35,681 bases of DNA from Bacteroidales bacterium (GTDB taxonomy: Bacteria; Bacteroidota; Bacteroidia; Bacteroidales; P3): assembly GCA_017448185.1 (NCBI GenBank), contig JAFSLX010000059.1, positions 1 through 35,681 of the forward strand, read 5' to 3'. Below are positions 1 to 8,530 of the stretch, piece by piece. Made by a program: the position numbers and the translations under genes. Every line of letters begins with the position of its first letter. The first letter of the stretch is position 1. The notes beneath the pieces were generated by a model that saw only the letters and a list, made by a program, of their open reading frames with translations, had not been told where the DNA came from and searched no databases.

Positions 1-74
1 AGTCGTTGTTCAGTGTTTGACTGAACAACGACTGAACAACGACCGAACAACGACTGAACATCGGCCGACCATCG
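1..74. repeat. Palindromic 11-bp-unit repeat, copy A (cut by window start)
   Basis: The hairpin core is TTGTTCAGT (6-14), loop GTTTG (15-19), then ACTGAACAACG. The right arm continues as five 11-bp units ending at 74: ACTGAACAACG twice, ACCGAACAACG, ACTGAACATCG and GCCGACCATCG, so units drift further from the loop. The left arm is truncated by the window edge. A small separate hairpin, GCCCC-GAC-GGGGC, follows at 89-101. The same repeat occurs at 19680, 28817 and 35614. Confidence 0.9.
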
Positions 75-154
75 GATGGTGGGAAGAAGCCCCGACGGGG
101 CAACTACACCGTAGGTGTTTCCTTTTCATAGAATTAGCAGAACGGCAACCGTAA

Positions 155-409
155 CTCGTTGCCGACGAGAGCGGCGAGCTGAAGGTGTATCCCAATCCGG
201 CGCACGGGGTGCTGACGGTGGATTTGAGCGAGGTGAACGATGACATTACGGAGCTGAAGCTCAGCGACCTCGGCGGCCGCGAGGTGCTGAGGACGAAGGC
301 GGAGCGTCCGCTGACGAAGGTGGACGTGGGCGCGTTGCCTGCGGGTCTCTACCTGCTGCAGGCCGCATCGCCCGGCAAGGTGTACCGTCGCCGTGTGGCG
401 GTGGAGTGA
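155..409 (+). pseudogene. Headless T9SS type A sorting domain (C-terminal remnant)
   Basis: The frame is open for 84 codons after an in-frame TAA at 152-154 and ends with TGA at 407-409. The translation is a complete type IX secretion C-terminal signal domain: VYPNP at the start, then LSDLGGREV, LPAGLYLL and a basic end (KVYRRRVAVE). Proteins with this domain normally carry a signal peptide and a large cargo ahead of it. Here nothing coding is visible upstream in any frame: only about 80 bases separate the domain from the repeat at the window edge. There is no signal peptide and no plausible start other than internal GTG codons. I read it as the surviving tail of a secreted or surface protein gene. 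It could instead be the end of a gene whose body lies beyond a frameshift or outside the window, but the in-frame stop argues against an intact gene. Confidence 0.7.
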
Positions 410-425
410 TACGGCCAGGGTAAAA

Positions 426-461
426 TTTTTCTGTACGATTGCGAGAAAAGGTGTATCTTTG
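426..461 (+). promoter_or_regulatory. Bacteroidota-type promoter for the M16 peptidase operon
   Basis: TATCTTTG at 454-461 matches the TAnnTTTG -7 box and continues as TATCTTTGCA, as in other promoters here. A T-rich stretch (TTTTTCTG, 426-433) sits where the -33 box is expected, but it is a weak match. The box ends 15 bases before the ATG at 477, which supports that start over the longer open frame from 393. Confidence 0.7.
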
Positions 462-476
462 CACTTTATTTCCGCC

Positions 477-1721
477 ATGGTCGAATACAGAAAATATGTG
501 CTGGACAACGGTTTGACAGTGCTGACGCACGAGGCGTGGAACACGCCGCTGGCATCGGTTGATTTGCTGTATGGTGTGGGTTCGCGCGACGAGGAGCCTT
601 CGCGCACGGGCTTTGCTCACCTGTTCGAGCACCTGATGTTCGGTGGCACGCCCGAGGTGCCCGATTTCGACGGAGTGCTGAGCACAGTGGGCGGCGATTC
701 GAACGCTTTAACCAGTCACGATTATACACTTTACTATGAGACGCTTCCGGCCGATAGCCTTGGGTTGGCGTTGCGCTTGGAGGCCGACCGTATGGCGAAC
801 CTTGACATTTCGCAGCGTGCCCTCGAGGTGCAGCAGCGGGTGGTGACGGAGGAGTACAACCAGCGCTACATGAACCAGCCTTACGGCGATGTTTGGCTGC
901 TGTTGAGGCCCCTGTGTTTCAAGCGTTCACCCTACCGCTGGAACCCCATCGGGGCTGACATACGCCATGTGAGCGAAGCGACACTCGACGACGTGCGTGC
1001 GTTCCACAGCCGCTATTACCGTCCTGACAATGCGATTCTCGCAATAGCAGCGCCACTCAGCCACGAAGCAATGTTTCAAGCTGCGGAAGAGGCGTTTAGG
1101 GGAGTTCTGGGAGTTCAGGGAGTGCAAAGAGGGCAGGACAAGTGTTACGAATTGCCTCAGGAGGAAGCGAGGTGTTTGCGGGTGGAACGGCGAGTGCCGA
1201 GTTCGAGAGTGTATCTTGCATGGCCGATGTGCGGCCATTTCGACCCACGTTTCCGTGCCTGCGACCTGCTGAGCGACTTGCTGGGTACGGGTTCGTCGAG
1301 CCGGTTACATAGCCGTTTGGTGAGAGAGCAAGGTCTGTTTTCGGAGGCCGATGCGTGCATCACGGGCGACGCTGGCGAGGGATTGATTGTGGTTGAGGGG
1401 CACCTGAACGAAGGGGTGGGCCTGGACGAGGCGGCGGAGGCACTGCGCAAAGAAGTGAAGGCGATTGCCGAAGGACAGCTGACAGCCTCCTACGAGTTGG
1501 AGAAGGTGCAGAACAAGTACGAGAGTACGTTTGCGCTGTCGCAGTACAGGGCAGCAGACCGCGCACTGGCATTGTGCCACTATACGTGGCTGGGTGACAC
1601 GGACTTGATTAACCGTGAACCCGAGGAGTACCGCCGGTTGACGGTGGACGATGTGGTGGCGGCTGCACACGATTTTGTGGTGGACACGCATGAGAACAGA
1701 TTAGATTATGTGGCAATATGA
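477..1721 (+). CDS. M16 family zinc metallopeptidase
   Basis: A 414-residue insulinase/processing-peptidase-like protein. The inverted zinc motif HxxEH is HLFEH at residues 48-52. The third ligand is expected about 75 residues on and is most likely one of the glutamates in EEYNQRY (125-126). The C-terminal half has the GSSSRLHSRLVREQGL segment typical of the second M16 domain. There is no clear signal peptide, so a cytoplasmic location is possible, although many relatives act in the envelope. The start at 477 is chosen because a good promoter ends just before it and because the protein then begins at the usual point of the family (YRKYVLDNGLTVL); the frame is open further back but without family similarity. 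It is the first gene of a seven-gene run, and its stop overlaps the next ATG in ATGA. The substrate is unknown. Confidence 0.9.
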   Translation: MVEYRKYVLDNGLTVLTHEAWNTPLASVDLLYGVGSRDEEPSRTGFAHLFEHLMFGGTPEVPDFDGVLSTVGGDSNALTSHDYTLYYETLPADSLGLALRLEADRMANLDISQRALEVQQRVVTEEYNQRYMNQPYGDVWLLLRPLCFKRSPYRWNPIGADIRHVSEATLDDVRAFHSRYYRPDNAILAIAAPLSHEAMFQAAEEAFRGVLGVQGVQRGQDKCYELPQEEARCLRVERRVPSSRVYLAWPMCGHFDPRFRACDLLSDLLGTGSSSRLHSRLVREQGLFSEADACITGDAGEGLIVVEGHLNEGVGLDEAAEALRKEVKAIAEGQLTASYELEKVQNKYESTFALSQYRAADRALALCHYTWLGDTDLINREPEEYRRLTVDDVVAAAHDFVVDTHENRLDYVAI

Positions 1722-2683
1722 AACTGATTGACAATGTAGTGAATGCTTATTGGCGGGTGCGCAAGTGGCTGAGCGAGGTGAACTGGCGCGGTATGGCCCG
1801 CGGCTTTGTGCGCATGGTTGGCAATGTGATGCACAAGTTGTTATTTGAGTGGCTGCTGCCGAAGCGGTACCGTGGCATCAAGAAGAAGGAGATTTTCGAG
1901 ATTATCTTCAAGAGTGATACACCGGCAGGGAAGAAGTTCGATGTGTGGCTGTTGGTGCTTATTGTGGCGAATATCCTGCTACTGCTTATTGACAGCCTGG
2001 TAGGGACGACGTCGACGATGACGGCGGTGGCACACCGTTCGTGGTCGTTCTGGATTATGAAGGTGCTGGAATGGGGTTTTACGATTCTGTTCACTTTCGA
2101 ATATTATTTGCGAGCCTACTGCCTGAAGCATCCGTGGCGGTATGTGTTTTCGTTTTGGGGCATCATCGATTTCCTTTCCATCTTCCCAGCCTACTTGAGC
2201 CTGATTTTTCCCACGGCGCAGGCGATGACGGTGCTGCGGCTGCTGAGAGTGATGCGTATCTTCCGTATTTTCAAGCTTGAACGCTTCCAGCAGGAGGTGT
2301 ACCATCTGCTCAGTGCCCTGCGTGCCAGTGCCATCAAAATATTGGTGTTTATGATGTTTGTGTTGGTGGCGGCGGTCATCCTCGGTACGCTGATGTACTC
2401 GTTCGAAGCCGAGAAGAATCCAGCTTTCAGCAATGCATTGTCGGGCATCTATTGGGCGGTGGTGACGATGACGACGGTCGGTTATGGCGACATGGCACCG
2501 GTGACGGGTGTGGGAAGGTTCCTTTCGGTGATAGTGATGCTGCTGGGATATAGTATAATAGCCGTACCGACGGGTATTGTGGCGGGCGAGACTATTATGG
2601 AACACAAGCACCCAAAGCGCAAGGTGAGGAAGTTGATAGAGAAAGAGTATGAAGACGAGGAAGACGAGGCAATAAAGAATTGA
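1718..2683 (+). CDS. Voltage-gated potassium channel-like ion transporter
   Basis: A 321-residue six-helix cation channel subunit. The selectivity filter TVGYGD is at residues 253-258, between two hydrophobic helices (about 205-228 and 265-288). The fourth segment is a classical voltage sensor with a positive residue at every third position: R174, R177, R180, R183 and K186. Earlier membrane segments lie near 77-94, 112-130 and 142-160. The N-terminus (about 70 residues) is basic and cytoplasmic, and the tail is highly charged (KRKVRKLIEKEYEDEEDE). Family knowledge: such subunits form tetrameric K+-selective pores. No RCK/TrkA nucleotide-binding domain is attached. Translation is probably coupled to the M16 gene through the ATGA overlap. 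An inner-membrane K+ channel between a peptidase and a TonB receptor has no obvious pathway link. Confidence 0.92.
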   Translation: MKLIDNVVNAYWRVRKWLSEVNWRGMARGFVRMVGNVMHKLLFEWLLPKRYRGIKKKEIFEIIFKSDTPAGKKFDVWLLVLIVANILLLLIDSLVGTTSTMTAVAHRSWSFWIMKVLEWGFTILFTFEYYLRAYCLKHPWRYVFSFWGIIDFLSIFPAYLSLIFPTAQAMTVLRLLRVMRIFRIFKLERFQQEVYHLLSALRASAIKILVFMMFVLVAAVILGTLMYSFEAEKNPAFSNALSGIYWAVVTMTTVGYGDMAPVTGVGRFLSVIVMLLGYSIIAVPTGIVAGETIMEHKHPKRKVRKLIEKEYEDEEDEAIKN

Positions 2684-2727
2684 AGAGTATAGAGTGTGCA
2701 AGACAAATTGGGTGGAATGTAAAAGAA

Positions 2728-5121
2728 ATGATGAAAATTGGGATAAAAATAGCAAGAGTGGTCGTGGTGGCGGTGGCTTTCACTGTTCACATTTCGCTGT
2801 CGGCACAGACGGTGAGTGGTACGGTGAGCGATGCCGAGACGGGCGAGACCCTTATCGGTGCCACGATTTTGGATATGGGCAGCGGCAAAGGAACAGTGAC
2901 CAATGCCCATGGACGCTACACACTGACGCTCAAGACAGACAGTGCGCAGTTGCGTATCAGTTTTATAGGCTATCAGACGCAGGTGCACAAGGTGGATTTG
3001 AGAAATGGAGCCCGACTGAATGTGGAGTTGTTGTCGTCGGTCGAGCTTGACGAGGTGACAGTGACCGCCGATCGCATCAATATCAGTAGCCCGAAGGTGA
3101 GCCAGATGAGCGCAATTGAGGTGCCGGTAGAGCAAATCAAGCTGGTGCCGGTTATCTTTGGCGAGACCGATGTGCTGAAAGCCATACAGTTGCTGCCGGG
3201 AGTGCAGAGTGGCACCGAGGGTATGAGCGGAATTTATGTGCGAGGCGGCGGACTGGACGAGAACCTGTTTCTGCTGGATGGAATACCACTTTACAATGTC
3301 AACCACCTCGGTGGATTCTTCAGTGCCTTCAACAGCGATGCCATCAAGAATGTGACGCTCTACAAGGGTTCGTTCCCAGCCCACTTCACGGGCCGGATAT
3401 CGAGTGTGCTCGATATTACCACCAACAACGGCAATGACAAGGAGTGGCACGGAAAGGCCTCGATAGGAGCTATTGCCGCCAAGCTAAATGTGGAGGGACC
3501 GATTGTGAAGGAAAAGACCACGTTGAGTCTTTCATTACGCCGCACTTACGGTGACCTTCTTTTGCAACCTATTATTATGATGGCGGCGCTCTCGGATGGA
3601 GTGAACGGTGCTGCCGCGGGCTATTATTTCTATGACCTCAATGCCAAGGTGACGCATCGCTTCAACGATCGCAGCCGTCTGTACGCCACCTTCTATAGCG
3701 GCGACGATGCCGCCTATATGCGCATTAAGGATAACGACGACGGTTTCAGCAAATTCTATATGAAGTTTGGCTATAACTGGGGCAATCTGGCAACAGCAGT
3801 GCGTTGGAACTATGAAATCAATTCGCAATTGTTTATGAATGTGACGGGTTCATATACCCGCTACCGTCAAAAACTGTTGGTGGGAGCCGAAGAGGAATAT
3901 GTGCGGACGGGACAGACGCAGCGTGAAGAGCTGGAAATGAGCGTCCGTTCGGGTATCAACGATTTGTCGGCGCGGGTCGACTTCGACTATACGCCGTCGC
4001 CAGAACATATTATCAAGTTTGGCGGACTGATGATTCACCATATATTCACTCCGCGTGTACAGGCAGCACAGTCTAATGCCACTGGTATGCCGACTGTTGA
4101 TACCACCTTTGGTGAGCAGCGCACCACTGCGCAGGAGATGACCCTCTATGCCGAAGATGACTGGAGTATTACCGAAGCATTGAAGGTCAACGGAGGTGTG
4201 GCCTTGAGTGGGTTCCTTGTTGACGGCCGATTCTATCCTTCGCTTCAACCCCGATTGAGTGGCCGCTTCCTCTTGACCGAGGATATTTCGATCAAGGCAG
4301 GCTACAGCTACATGACACAGTATATGCATTTGCTTTCGACCAGCAACATCAGTTTGCCCACAGATCTGTGGGTACCTGTTACGGCCCGTATCGAACCGAT
4401 GAACAGCCATCAGGTAGCAGCTGGTATTTTCTATAATTGGCACAGTTTGGTAGATTTTTCGGTGGAAGGTTATTATAAATGGATGAATAACCTGCTGGAA
4501 TACAAGCCGGGCAGTACCTTCTTTGGCTCAAGTGTGGGTTGGGAAAACATGGTGTGCATGGGTCGTGGATGGGCCTATGGTATTGAGTTTCTGGCACAGA
4601 AGAGCGTGGGTGATATCACAGGCTGGATAGGCTACACATGGAGCCGTACGATGCGTCAGTTTGACACTCCCGGCGAGGAATTGAACAACGGTGAGGTGTT
4701 CCCTGCAAAGTACGACCGTATACACGATATTTCGATTACCTTGCAGTATAAGCCCAGCGAACGCTTCGATGCAGGAGTGACATGGGTTTACTCGACTGGC
4801 AATACTGCTACCATTGCCATGCAGCAGATTGAAGCCGAGAATGTATGGCATGGATACGATTTTGTCAGTTCGCGCAATAACTTCCGTCTGCCACCGTACC
4901 ATCGAATGGACCTGAGTGTCAACTTTCACAAGAAAAAGAAACATGGTGTCCGCACATGGAACATCAGCATTTACAATGTCTACAACAGGCAGAATCCGTT
5001 TATAATCTATCCGAGCACGAGGGTACAATATGAGTCAGGTGGCGAGACCTATCGCACTAAATTGATGCAGCGTTCGTTGTTCCCGATTATTCCATCGGTT
5101 TCATACATATATAAATTCTAA
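2728..5121 (+). CDS. TonB-dependent outer membrane receptor with CarboxypepD_reg-like domain
   Basis: About 797 residues. A signal peptide (basic start, then VVVVAVAFTVHISLSAQ) is followed by a carboxypeptidase-regulatory-like beta-sandwich (VSGTVSDAETGETLIGATI to about residue 100). A TonB plug domain comes next (LPGVQSGTEGMSGIYVRGGG, LDGIPLYNVNHLGGFFSAFN), then a 22-strand-type barrel ending in SVSYIYKF with the terminal aromatic expected of outer membrane proteins. It is shorter than SusC proteins (about 1000 residues), and no SusD follows, so a polysaccharide-utilisation role is not supported. The next gene is a DUF4249 lipoprotein, a common pairing in this phylum and presumably a receptor-lipoprotein complex of unknown ligand. 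I chose the ATG at 2728 (ATG at 2731 is equally possible) because the signal peptide starts there; the frame is open back to a TTG at 2680. Confidence 0.93.
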   Translation: MMKIGIKIARVVVVAVAFTVHISLSAQTVSGTVSDAETGETLIGATILDMGSGKGTVTNAHGRYTLTLKTDSAQLRISFIGYQTQVHKVDLRNGARLNVELLSSVELDEVTVTADRINISSPKVSQMSAIEVPVEQIKLVPVIFGETDVLKAIQLLPGVQSGTEGMSGIYVRGGGLDENLFLLDGIPLYNVNHLGGFFSAFNSDAIKNVTLYKGSFPAHFTGRISSVLDITTNNGNDKEWHGKASIGAIAAKLNVEGPIVKEKTTLSLSLRRTYGDLLLQPIIMMAALSDGVNGAAAGYYFYDLNAKVTHRFNDRSRLYATFYSGDDAAYMRIKDNDDGFSKFYMKFGYNWGNLATAVRWNYEINSQLFMNVTGSYTRYRQKLLVGAEEEYVRTGQTQREELEMSVRSGINDLSARVDFDYTPSPEHIIKFGGLMIHHIFTPRVQAAQSNATGMPTVDTTFGEQRTTAQEMTLYAEDDWSITEALKVNGGVALSGFLVDGRFYPSLQPRLSGRFLLTEDISIKAGYSYMTQYMHLLSTSNISLPTDLWVPVTARIEPMNSHQVAAGIFYNWHSLVDFSVEGYYKWMNNLLEYKPGSTFFGSSVGWENMVCMGRGWAYGIEFLAQKSVGDITGWIGYTWSRTMRQFDTPGEELNNGEVFPAKYDRIHDISITLQYKPSERFDAGVTWVYSTGNTATIAMQQIEAENVWHGYDFVSSRNNFRLPPYHRMDLSVNFHKKKKHGVRTWNISIYNVYNRQNPFIIYPSTRVQYESGGETYRTKLMQRSLFPIIPSVSYIYKF

Positions 5122-5126
5122 CGGTG

Positions 5127-6176
5127 ATGAAAAAGATAGTAATGATAGCATTGGTGGCACTGACGTTTGTTGCCTGCGAGAAAGAGATAGAAGTTGACAT
5201 TGAGGGGACTGACCCAAAGGTAGTGGTGCATTCGCTGAATGAAGTGGGGCGGCCTGTGAGTCTGCATCTAACCTATAGCCGACCGGTATTCAGTACATTT
5301 TATGTACCTACAGGAAGTTCTTATTTTGAAGAAGTTGACAATGCCACGGTGAATTTGACCGTGAATGGAACAGATGTTGGCACTGCTGTTCGCGACGGTG
5401 GTACCTACTCCTTTGGCTATGTGCCTTCGGAGGGCGACCAACTTGACCTCAGGGTGGTGGTTCCAGGCGAAGATCCAATTACGGCATCGGCCATCGTACC
5501 AAGTCGTCCCGTGGTGAAGGGGGTGGATGTGAAGTATTTGGAGAATTCGGAAACAGATGAATACGATTACGACTATGATTATGATGTCGATATTCGTCTT
5601 ACTTTGATGGATAAGGCAGCTACGACCGATTTCTATTCTATACGTGTCTACGAATACGATACTGGTTTCTATACTTATTATGATTCTCTTGGCAATATTG
5701 AACGCTACGACACCACGGTGCTGAACTATTATTACGACAATGGTCGCCCTCGGGAAATTGAATGCTCTGATTATCAAATTATAGATGCAAATATGGATAT
5801 TGATGATATATTTGGAATGGAGCCCGGAGAGGATATGAGTTTCTTTGGCAGTACACTCTATTTCACTGACGGAAACATCAATGGTACAGAGCATCCAATT
5901 AAGTTGAGTTCATATCTGCAATACAAACCAGAATTCCGTCGTCATAGTAATGAATATGTTTCGGATGAGGAAATAAAGGTATGGGTTTGTATTGAGGTGA
6001 CAGCCTATTCGCGCGATATGTACCTTTACGGGCGAACTACTGATAATTACCAGTCGGATGAGTTGCTTGGTCTTTTTGGTGAACCAGTTCAGATTCACTC
6101 CAATATCAACGATGGTATCGGTGTGTTCGGAGTGAGTTCCAAAACAATGGTTAAAATTAAGATGACCAATGAGTAA
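5127..6176 (+). CDS. DUF4249 family lipoprotein
   Basis: A 349-residue protein with a lipoprotein signal ending LTFVAC (Cys17). The acidic stretch after the cysteine (EKEIEVDIE) resembles the surface-export signals of Bacteroidota lipoproteins. The opening DPKVVVHSLNEVGRPVSLHLTYSRPV and its position directly after a TonB receptor match DUF4249 proteins, whose function is not established; a surface partner of the receptor is an inference. A run of alternating Asp and Tyr codons lies near 5560-5590 (YDYDYDYDVD). The start is ATG 5127, six bases after the receptor stop; GTG at 5124 is also in frame. The last eight bases overlap the next gene. Confidence 0.85.
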   Translation: MKKIVMIALVALTFVACEKEIEVDIEGTDPKVVVHSLNEVGRPVSLHLTYSRPVFSTFYVPTGSSYFEEVDNATVNLTVNGTDVGTAVRDGGTYSFGYVPSEGDQLDLRVVVPGEDPITASAIVPSRPVVKGVDVKYLENSETDEYDYDYDYDVDIRLTLMDKAATTDFYSIRVYEYDTGFYTYYDSLGNIERYDTTVLNYYYDNGRPREIECSDYQIIDANMDIDDIFGMEPGEDMSFFGSTLYFTDGNINGTEHPIKLSSYLQYKPEFRRHSNEYVSDEEIKVWVCIEVTAYSRDMYLYGRTTDNYQSDELLGLFGEPVQIHSNINDGIGVFGVSSKTMVKIKMTNE

Positions 6177-7080
6177 AGTGTTGATTTCGGACCGTACGCA
6201 TCCTGTGCTGGAACAGAAGCTGCGAGAAGCAGGCTTCGGGGTGAGCGTTGAGCCCGACCATAATTATGAGGACCTTGTGCAAGCTGCACAAGGATATGAC
6301 GGCTTGGTGGTGCGCAGCAAAGTGAATATAGATAGTGCTTTTATCGACCGTGTGCCGTCGCTTCGGTGCATCGGCAGGGTTGGGGCAGGCATGGAAACCA
6401 TCAATGTTGACTATGCTGAATCGCGTGGAATCAGATGCTTGAATTCGCCTGAGGGTAACCGTGATGCTGTGGGGGAACATACGGTGGGACTGTTACTTTC
6501 GTCGCTGAATAACATAGCCCGGGCTGACGCAGAAGTTCGGCGTAGCCTTTGGAAGCGCGAAGCCAACCGAGGTTACGAACTTGGCAATTTGACAGTGGGA
6601 ATCATAGGCTTTGGCAATATGGGACAAGCTTTTGCCAAGCGGTTGAGTGGCTTTGGTTGCAAGATAGTGATATATGACAAATATAAAAAAATCGGAACTT
6701 TGGAAGAGGTGCAGCACGAGGCTGATGTGGTAAGCTTCCATGTGCCGCTCACCGAAGAGACTCTCCATTACCTTGATGCTCATTTCATTGCCGAAATGGC
6801 AAAGCCATTTTACCTGATTAATACTTCGCGAGGTGCGGTGGTTGATACCGAGGCATTGGTCGTTGGTATGGAGAGCGGAAAGGTACGCGCTGCAGCTCTT
6901 GATGTGCTTGAATATGAGAATATGCAGGCTGACGCTTTGGGCGAAGTGCCAGAGTGTGTGCGATACCTGCAGCATTCGCCCCGTACTGTGCTTACGCCGC
7001 ATGTGGCGGGTTGGACGGTTGAGTCGAAATACAAGTTGGCTGCAGTATTGGCGGATAAGATAATAGAAGTGTTGAAATGA
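6169..7080 (+). CDS. D-isomer 2-hydroxyacid dehydrogenase (SerA-like, no ACT domain)
   Basis: 303 residues with the two-lobed D-2-hydroxyacid dehydrogenase fold. The NAD-binding glycine motif is GIIGFGNMGQAFA. The catalytic residues are visible: Arg in NTSRGAVVD, Glu in ALDVLEYE, and His in LTPHVAGWT. The substrate-binding region has RVGAGMETINVDYAESRGI, as in phosphoglycerate dehydrogenases. The length and lack of a C-terminal ACT domain match the short SerA-type enzymes common in this phylum. No serC or serB is nearby, so phosphoglycerate as substrate is likely but unproven; another 2-hydroxyacid such as glyoxylate or hydroxypyruvate is possible. Start and stop overlap both neighbours (8 bases upstream, ATGA downstream), which indicates co-translation. 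Confidence 0.88.
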   Translation: MSKVLISDRTHPVLEQKLREAGFGVSVEPDHNYEDLVQAAQGYDGLVVRSKVNIDSAFIDRVPSLRCIGRVGAGMETINVDYAESRGIRCLNSPEGNRDAVGEHTVGLLLSSLNNIARADAEVRRSLWKREANRGYELGNLTVGIIGFGNMGQAFAKRLSGFGCKIVIYDKYKKIGTLEEVQHEADVVSFHVPLTEETLHYLDAHFIAEMAKPFYLINTSRGAVVDTEALVVGMESGKVRAAALDVLEYENMQADALGEVPECVRYLQHSPRTVLTPHVAGWTVESKYKLAAVLADKIIEVLK

Positions 7081-7613
7081 TAATTGTTAAGAATAGCATA
7101 GTATCCGACGATGTGGCTGATTGCCACTTCAATTGCAACTTGGGGTGTTGCAAAGGCGCCTGTTGTATCGACGGTGACAGTGGTGCCCCGCTACTCGAAG
7201 AGGAGGTGGAGAAACTTGAGGCAGTGTTGCCGGAGATTTTGCCCATGATGACGGCGGAGGGCCGTGCTGCCGTCAGGACACATGGGGTGGCCGTGCGCGA
7301 CAAGGACGGAGACCTGGGTACTCCACTCGTTGATGGAGGTGCCTGTGCCTATATCACTTACGGTGAAGATGGTTGTGCTCTCTGTGCCTTGCAGGGGCAC
7401 TATAAACCTGTGAGTTGCCACCTGTATCCGATAAGGGTGGAGGATTATGGCGAATTCACCGCTGTCAACTATCATCAGTGGGACATTTGTCGTTGTGCCA
7501 AAGGAAAAGGAGATCCATTGTACATTTATCTCAAGGAACCGCTAATCCGCCGTTTCGGGCAGGAATGGTACGACGAATTGCTTGGCGAAATAGCAAATCG
7601 TAAAATAAAATAA
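7077..7613 (+). CDS. DUF3109 cysteine-rich protein
   Basis: 178 residues. The N-terminal half carries a dense cysteine pattern (CHFNCNLGCCKGACCIDGDSG) and later CAYI, CALCAL, SCHLYPIRV and CRCAKG. This arrangement matches DUF3109, a Bacteroidota family related to the YkgJ-type Fe/Zn-binding cysteine proteins. Metal or Fe-S binding is an inference from the cysteines; the role is unknown. There is no signal peptide or membrane helix. The ATG overlaps the dehydrogenase stop (ATGA), so the two are co-translated, and lspA follows 23 bases later. Confidence 0.85.
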   Translation: MIIVKNSIVSDDVADCHFNCNLGCCKGACCIDGDSGAPLLEEEVEKLEAVLPEILPMMTAEGRAAVRTHGVAVRDKDGDLGTPLVDGGACAYITYGEDGCALCALQGHYKPVSCHLYPIRVEDYGEFTAVNYHQWDICRCAKGKGDPLYIYLKEPLIRRFGQEWYDELLGEIANRKIK

Positions 7614-7636
7614 TGTATGCTTCGTTAATATAAGGC

Positions 7637-8305
7637 ATGAATACATCAATAATGAAAAAAAAGAAACAGGCATGGATAGCCGCTGCATTAATGGCTGTTA
7701 TTCTGATTGCCGACCAGATAGTGAAATTCTGGGTGAAGACTCACATGCAGATTGGCGAGGATATACCGCTTATTGGCTCGTGGTGTAGACTGCATTTCGT
7801 TGAGAACGAGGGGTTCGCTTTTGGCCTTTCATACGGAGGCTCGGTGGGTAAAATATTTTTGACATTGATGCGAATTATCGCTGCCACAGCCATTGGTTGG
7901 TTCTTTGTGAGCCGTATAAAAAAAGGGATGCGAACTTCTTTGATGGTCAGTGTGGCGCTGATTCTGGTCGGTGCGGTGGGAAATATCATCGACAGTTGTT
8001 TGTATGGCCTCATTTTTAATGAAAGCTATTATACTGTTGCTACCCTGTTCCCTCCCGAAGGCGGCTATGCACCGCTGCTGCAGGGTAGAGTGGTGGATAT
8101 GTTCTATTTTCCTCTGTTTGAGTTTGATTGGCCTATGTGGATGCCTTTTGTGGGTGGGCAACACTTCGAATTTTTCAATGCAATCTTCAATGTGGCCGAT
8201 TCTGCAATCACAATTGGTGTGATTTGGCTTATAATAGATCAAATTTTTATCAGCACAAAATATTCTAAATCAGAAGAAAAGCAAAAAGAACGGCTTGAGA
8301 ACTGA
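7637..8305 (+). CDS. lspA: Lipoprotein signal peptidase (signal peptidase II)
   Basis: A 222-residue inner-membrane aspartyl protease that removes the signal peptide of prolipoproteins after diacylglyceryl transfer. Both catalytic aspartates are in conserved context: D119 in VGNIIDS and D188 in FNVADSA. Other family motifs are ADQIVKFWV near residue 25, ENEGFAFG near 56 and RVVDMFYFP at 151-159. Four hydrophobic segments are evident. It is longer than E. coli LspA (164) because of a loop around residues 125-150, as is usual in this phylum. The window encodes several lipoproteins that would be its clients. Either ATG 7637 or ATG 7652 could start translation. It ends the operon; the tRNA-Phe promoter begins just downstream. 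Confidence 0.95.
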   Translation: MNTSIMKKKKQAWIAAALMAVILIADQIVKFWVKTHMQIGEDIPLIGSWCRLHFVENEGFAFGLSYGGSVGKIFLTLMRIIAATAIGWFFVSRIKKGMRTSLMVSVALILVGAVGNIIDSCLYGLIFNESYYTVATLFPPEGGYAPLLQGRVVDMFYFPLFEFDWPMWMPFVGGQHFEFFNAIFNVADSAITIGVIWLIIDQIFISTKYSKSEEKQKERLEN

Positions 8306-8313
8306 AAAAATTT

Positions 8314-8344
8314 TTTGTCAGTTTCGGAAAAGTTTGTAATTTTG
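8314..8344 (+). promoter_or_regulatory. Promoter of tRNA-Phe
   Basis: TAATTTTG (8337-8344) fits TAnnTTTG, with a TTTG -33 element at 8314-8317, 19 bases upstream. The box ends 29 bases before the mature tRNA. Confidence 0.7.
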
Positions 8345-8373
8345 CATCCGATTTCGAAAGTGGAATCTATGAT

Positions 8374-8446
8374 GGCGTCGTAGCTCAGTTGGTAGAGCGA
8401 AGGACTGAAAATCCTTGCGTCACTGGTTCAAATCCAGTCGATGCCA
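8374..8446 (+). tRNA. tRNA-Phe (anticodon GAA)
   Basis: The 73-nt cloverleaf has acceptor stem GGCGTCG/CGATGCC (one G-T pair), D arm GCTC...GAGC, anticodon stem AAGGA/TCCTT with loop CTGAAAA (anticodon GAA), T arm ACTGG/CCAGT with TTCAAAT, and discriminator A at 8446. The 3' CCA is not encoded. It has its own promoter and terminator. Confidence 0.97.
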
Positions 8447-8447
8447 C

Positions 8448-8482
8448 AAAAGAGAGAGTCAATATGGCTCTCTCTTTTTTTT
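8448..8482 (+). terminator. Rho-independent terminator after tRNA-Phe
   Basis: A perfect 11-bp stem (AAAAGAGAGAG / CTCTCTCTTTT) with a 9-nt loop runs into a T tract, starting two bases after the mature tRNA end. Confidence 0.9.
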
Positions 8483-8530
8483 ATACAATAATAATCGTCT
8501 ATTTCCGTTACTAAAAAACAAATACCGACT

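Noticed and set aside
89-101. GCCCC-GAC-GGGGC hairpin as a terminator
   Set aside because: The stem is only 5 bp with no T tract directly after it on either strand, and no gene ends beside it.
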